Made by a program: the position numbers and the translations under genes. A DNA stretch of 14,093 nt. Origin: CAYMUR01 sp964393615. GTDB lineage: Bacteria; Planctomycetota; Planctomycetia; Pirellulales; Pirellulaceae. The stretch lies in assembly GCA_964393615.1 (NCBI GenBank), contig CAYMUR010000110.1, positions 1-14,093 on the forward strand, read 5' to 3'. The number at the start of each line of letters is the position of its first letter. Position 1 is the stretch's first letter. The notes under the pieces were generated by a model. That model was not told the DNA's origin. It searched no databases and was given only the letters and a program-made list of their open reading frames with translations. Below, in pieces: positions 13,699 through 14,093 of the stretch.

Positions 13699-14093
13699 AT
13701 GAATCAGTCTCTCTTTTCAAACCGAACTGGCTACTTTCGGATTACTGTTTATCCATTTTGTATCGTGCTACTGTTATGGCAGGCAGTGCCAGGTTTTACT
13801 GGTGAGGCGTCCGAACCTACGCTCCAAAGCCTCTCTCTATTTCCTCCAAAAATCGATCTGCGTGGAACTAACAAGTCGCACCAACTTCTGGTGATTGGGG
13901 AATATTCTGATGGACTCGGACGCGACCTGACGGCCAACGTTGCATTTGAGATAAGCCAACCGGAAATAGCAGTTTTGGATGAAACAGGACAGCTTCATGC
14001 AAAGGCCAACGGTGCATTCATTGTCACCGCTCAATCTGGTGATAAAACATGTCAAACAGAGGTAACCGTCTCCGAGTTTGATCAGGAAAAACC
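13699..14093 (+). CDS. Start of a secreted Ig-like (Big_2) domain protein, probably DUF1549/DUF1553 type (3' end outside window)
   Basis: The frame is open from ATG 13699 to the last base, giving 131 residues. Residues 1-35 are an N-terminal export signal (TVYPFCIVLLLWQAVPGFTG). Residues 41-125 form a bacterial Ig-like group 2 domain: LQSLSLFPPKIDLRG, then VIGEYSDGLGRDLTANVAF, then IAVLDETGQLHAKANGAFIV. This arrangement, directly after a PPC-domain gene, matches the N-terminal part of large planctomycetal proteins that continue into a c-type-cytochrome-like CHG motif and DUF1549/DUF1553 domains. That continuation is an inference, as it lies outside the window. The gap to the preceding gene is 46 bases, which suggests one transcript. 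No ribosome site is evident. Confidence 0.75.
   Translation, partial: MNQSLFSNRTGYFRITVYPFCIVLLLWQAVPGFTGEASEPTLQSLSLFPPKIDLRGTNKSHQLLVIGEYSDGLGRDLTANVAFEISQPEIAVLDETGQLHAKANGAFIVTAQSGDKTCQTEVTVSEFDQEK

Noticed and set aside
1..14093. CRISPR arrays, insertion sequences, tRNA or rRNA genes, phage genes
   Set aside because: No regularly spaced repeats, transposase-like frames, terminal inverted repeats or structural RNA cores were seen.

Overview
The window looks like chromosomal DNA of a planctomycete (Pirellulales-like). This rests on the combination of a PEP-CTERM protein with dockerin-like repeats, a DUF1080 (3-keto-glycoside hydrolase/lyase type) secreted protein, secreted proteins of glycoside-hydrolase type, and a pre-peptidase (PPC) domain protein directly upstream of a secreted Ig-like (Big_2) protein that resembles the front end of the planctomycetal DUF1549/DUF1553 proteins. 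A run of ten Ns at 5313-5322 shows that this is a draft or metagenome-style assembly. The phylum assignment is inferred from gene content; no rRNA gene is present to confirm it.

Layout. Positions 1-324 carry the C-terminal end of an exported, dockerin-repeat, PEP-CTERM-anchored protein. It converges on a minus-strand pair: a cytoplasmic-looking BtuF-type cobalamin-binding protein (start near 3095) and, directly after it, a secreted family-10-like glycosylhydrolase (442-2169). A 500-700 bp stretch without a convincing gene follows. Then come plus-strand genes: an adenosine-kinase-like PfkB kinase (3806-4807), a secreted DUF1080 protein interrupted by the assembly gap (5066-5824), and a large secreted protein with an N-terminal domain and barrel like those of GH67/GH20-type enzymes (6121-8334). 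Converging on these are two minus-strand genes, an RraA-type aldolase/decarboxylase (9353-10057) and a xylose-isomerase-like TIM-barrel sugar isomerase/epimerase (8377-9246). An Ldh-family 2-hydroxyacid/2-oxoacid dehydrogenase (10262-11311) is transcribed divergently from the RraA gene. After a 480 bp intergenic region with a plausible promoter comes the two-PPC-domain exported protein (11796-13652), then the start of a gene that runs off the window end (13699-14093).

How the genes may work together (inference). Three of the exported proteins look built to bind or cut glycans (family-10-like, DUF1080, GH67/GH20-like). The isomerase, RraA and Ldh genes form a compact module that could turn a sugar-derived hydroxy-acid into a keto-acid and cleave or decarboxylate it. 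The PPC and Big_2 pair belongs to the paralog-rich planctomycetal surface/periplasmic protein sets whose substrate is unknown. I see no mobile element, CRISPR array, tRNA or rRNA, and no clear sign of a wholly new system. The most useful leads are the hidden conserved segment under the N run, the altered GTNP-like motif in the Ldh homologue, and the uncharacterised 737-residue secreted protein.
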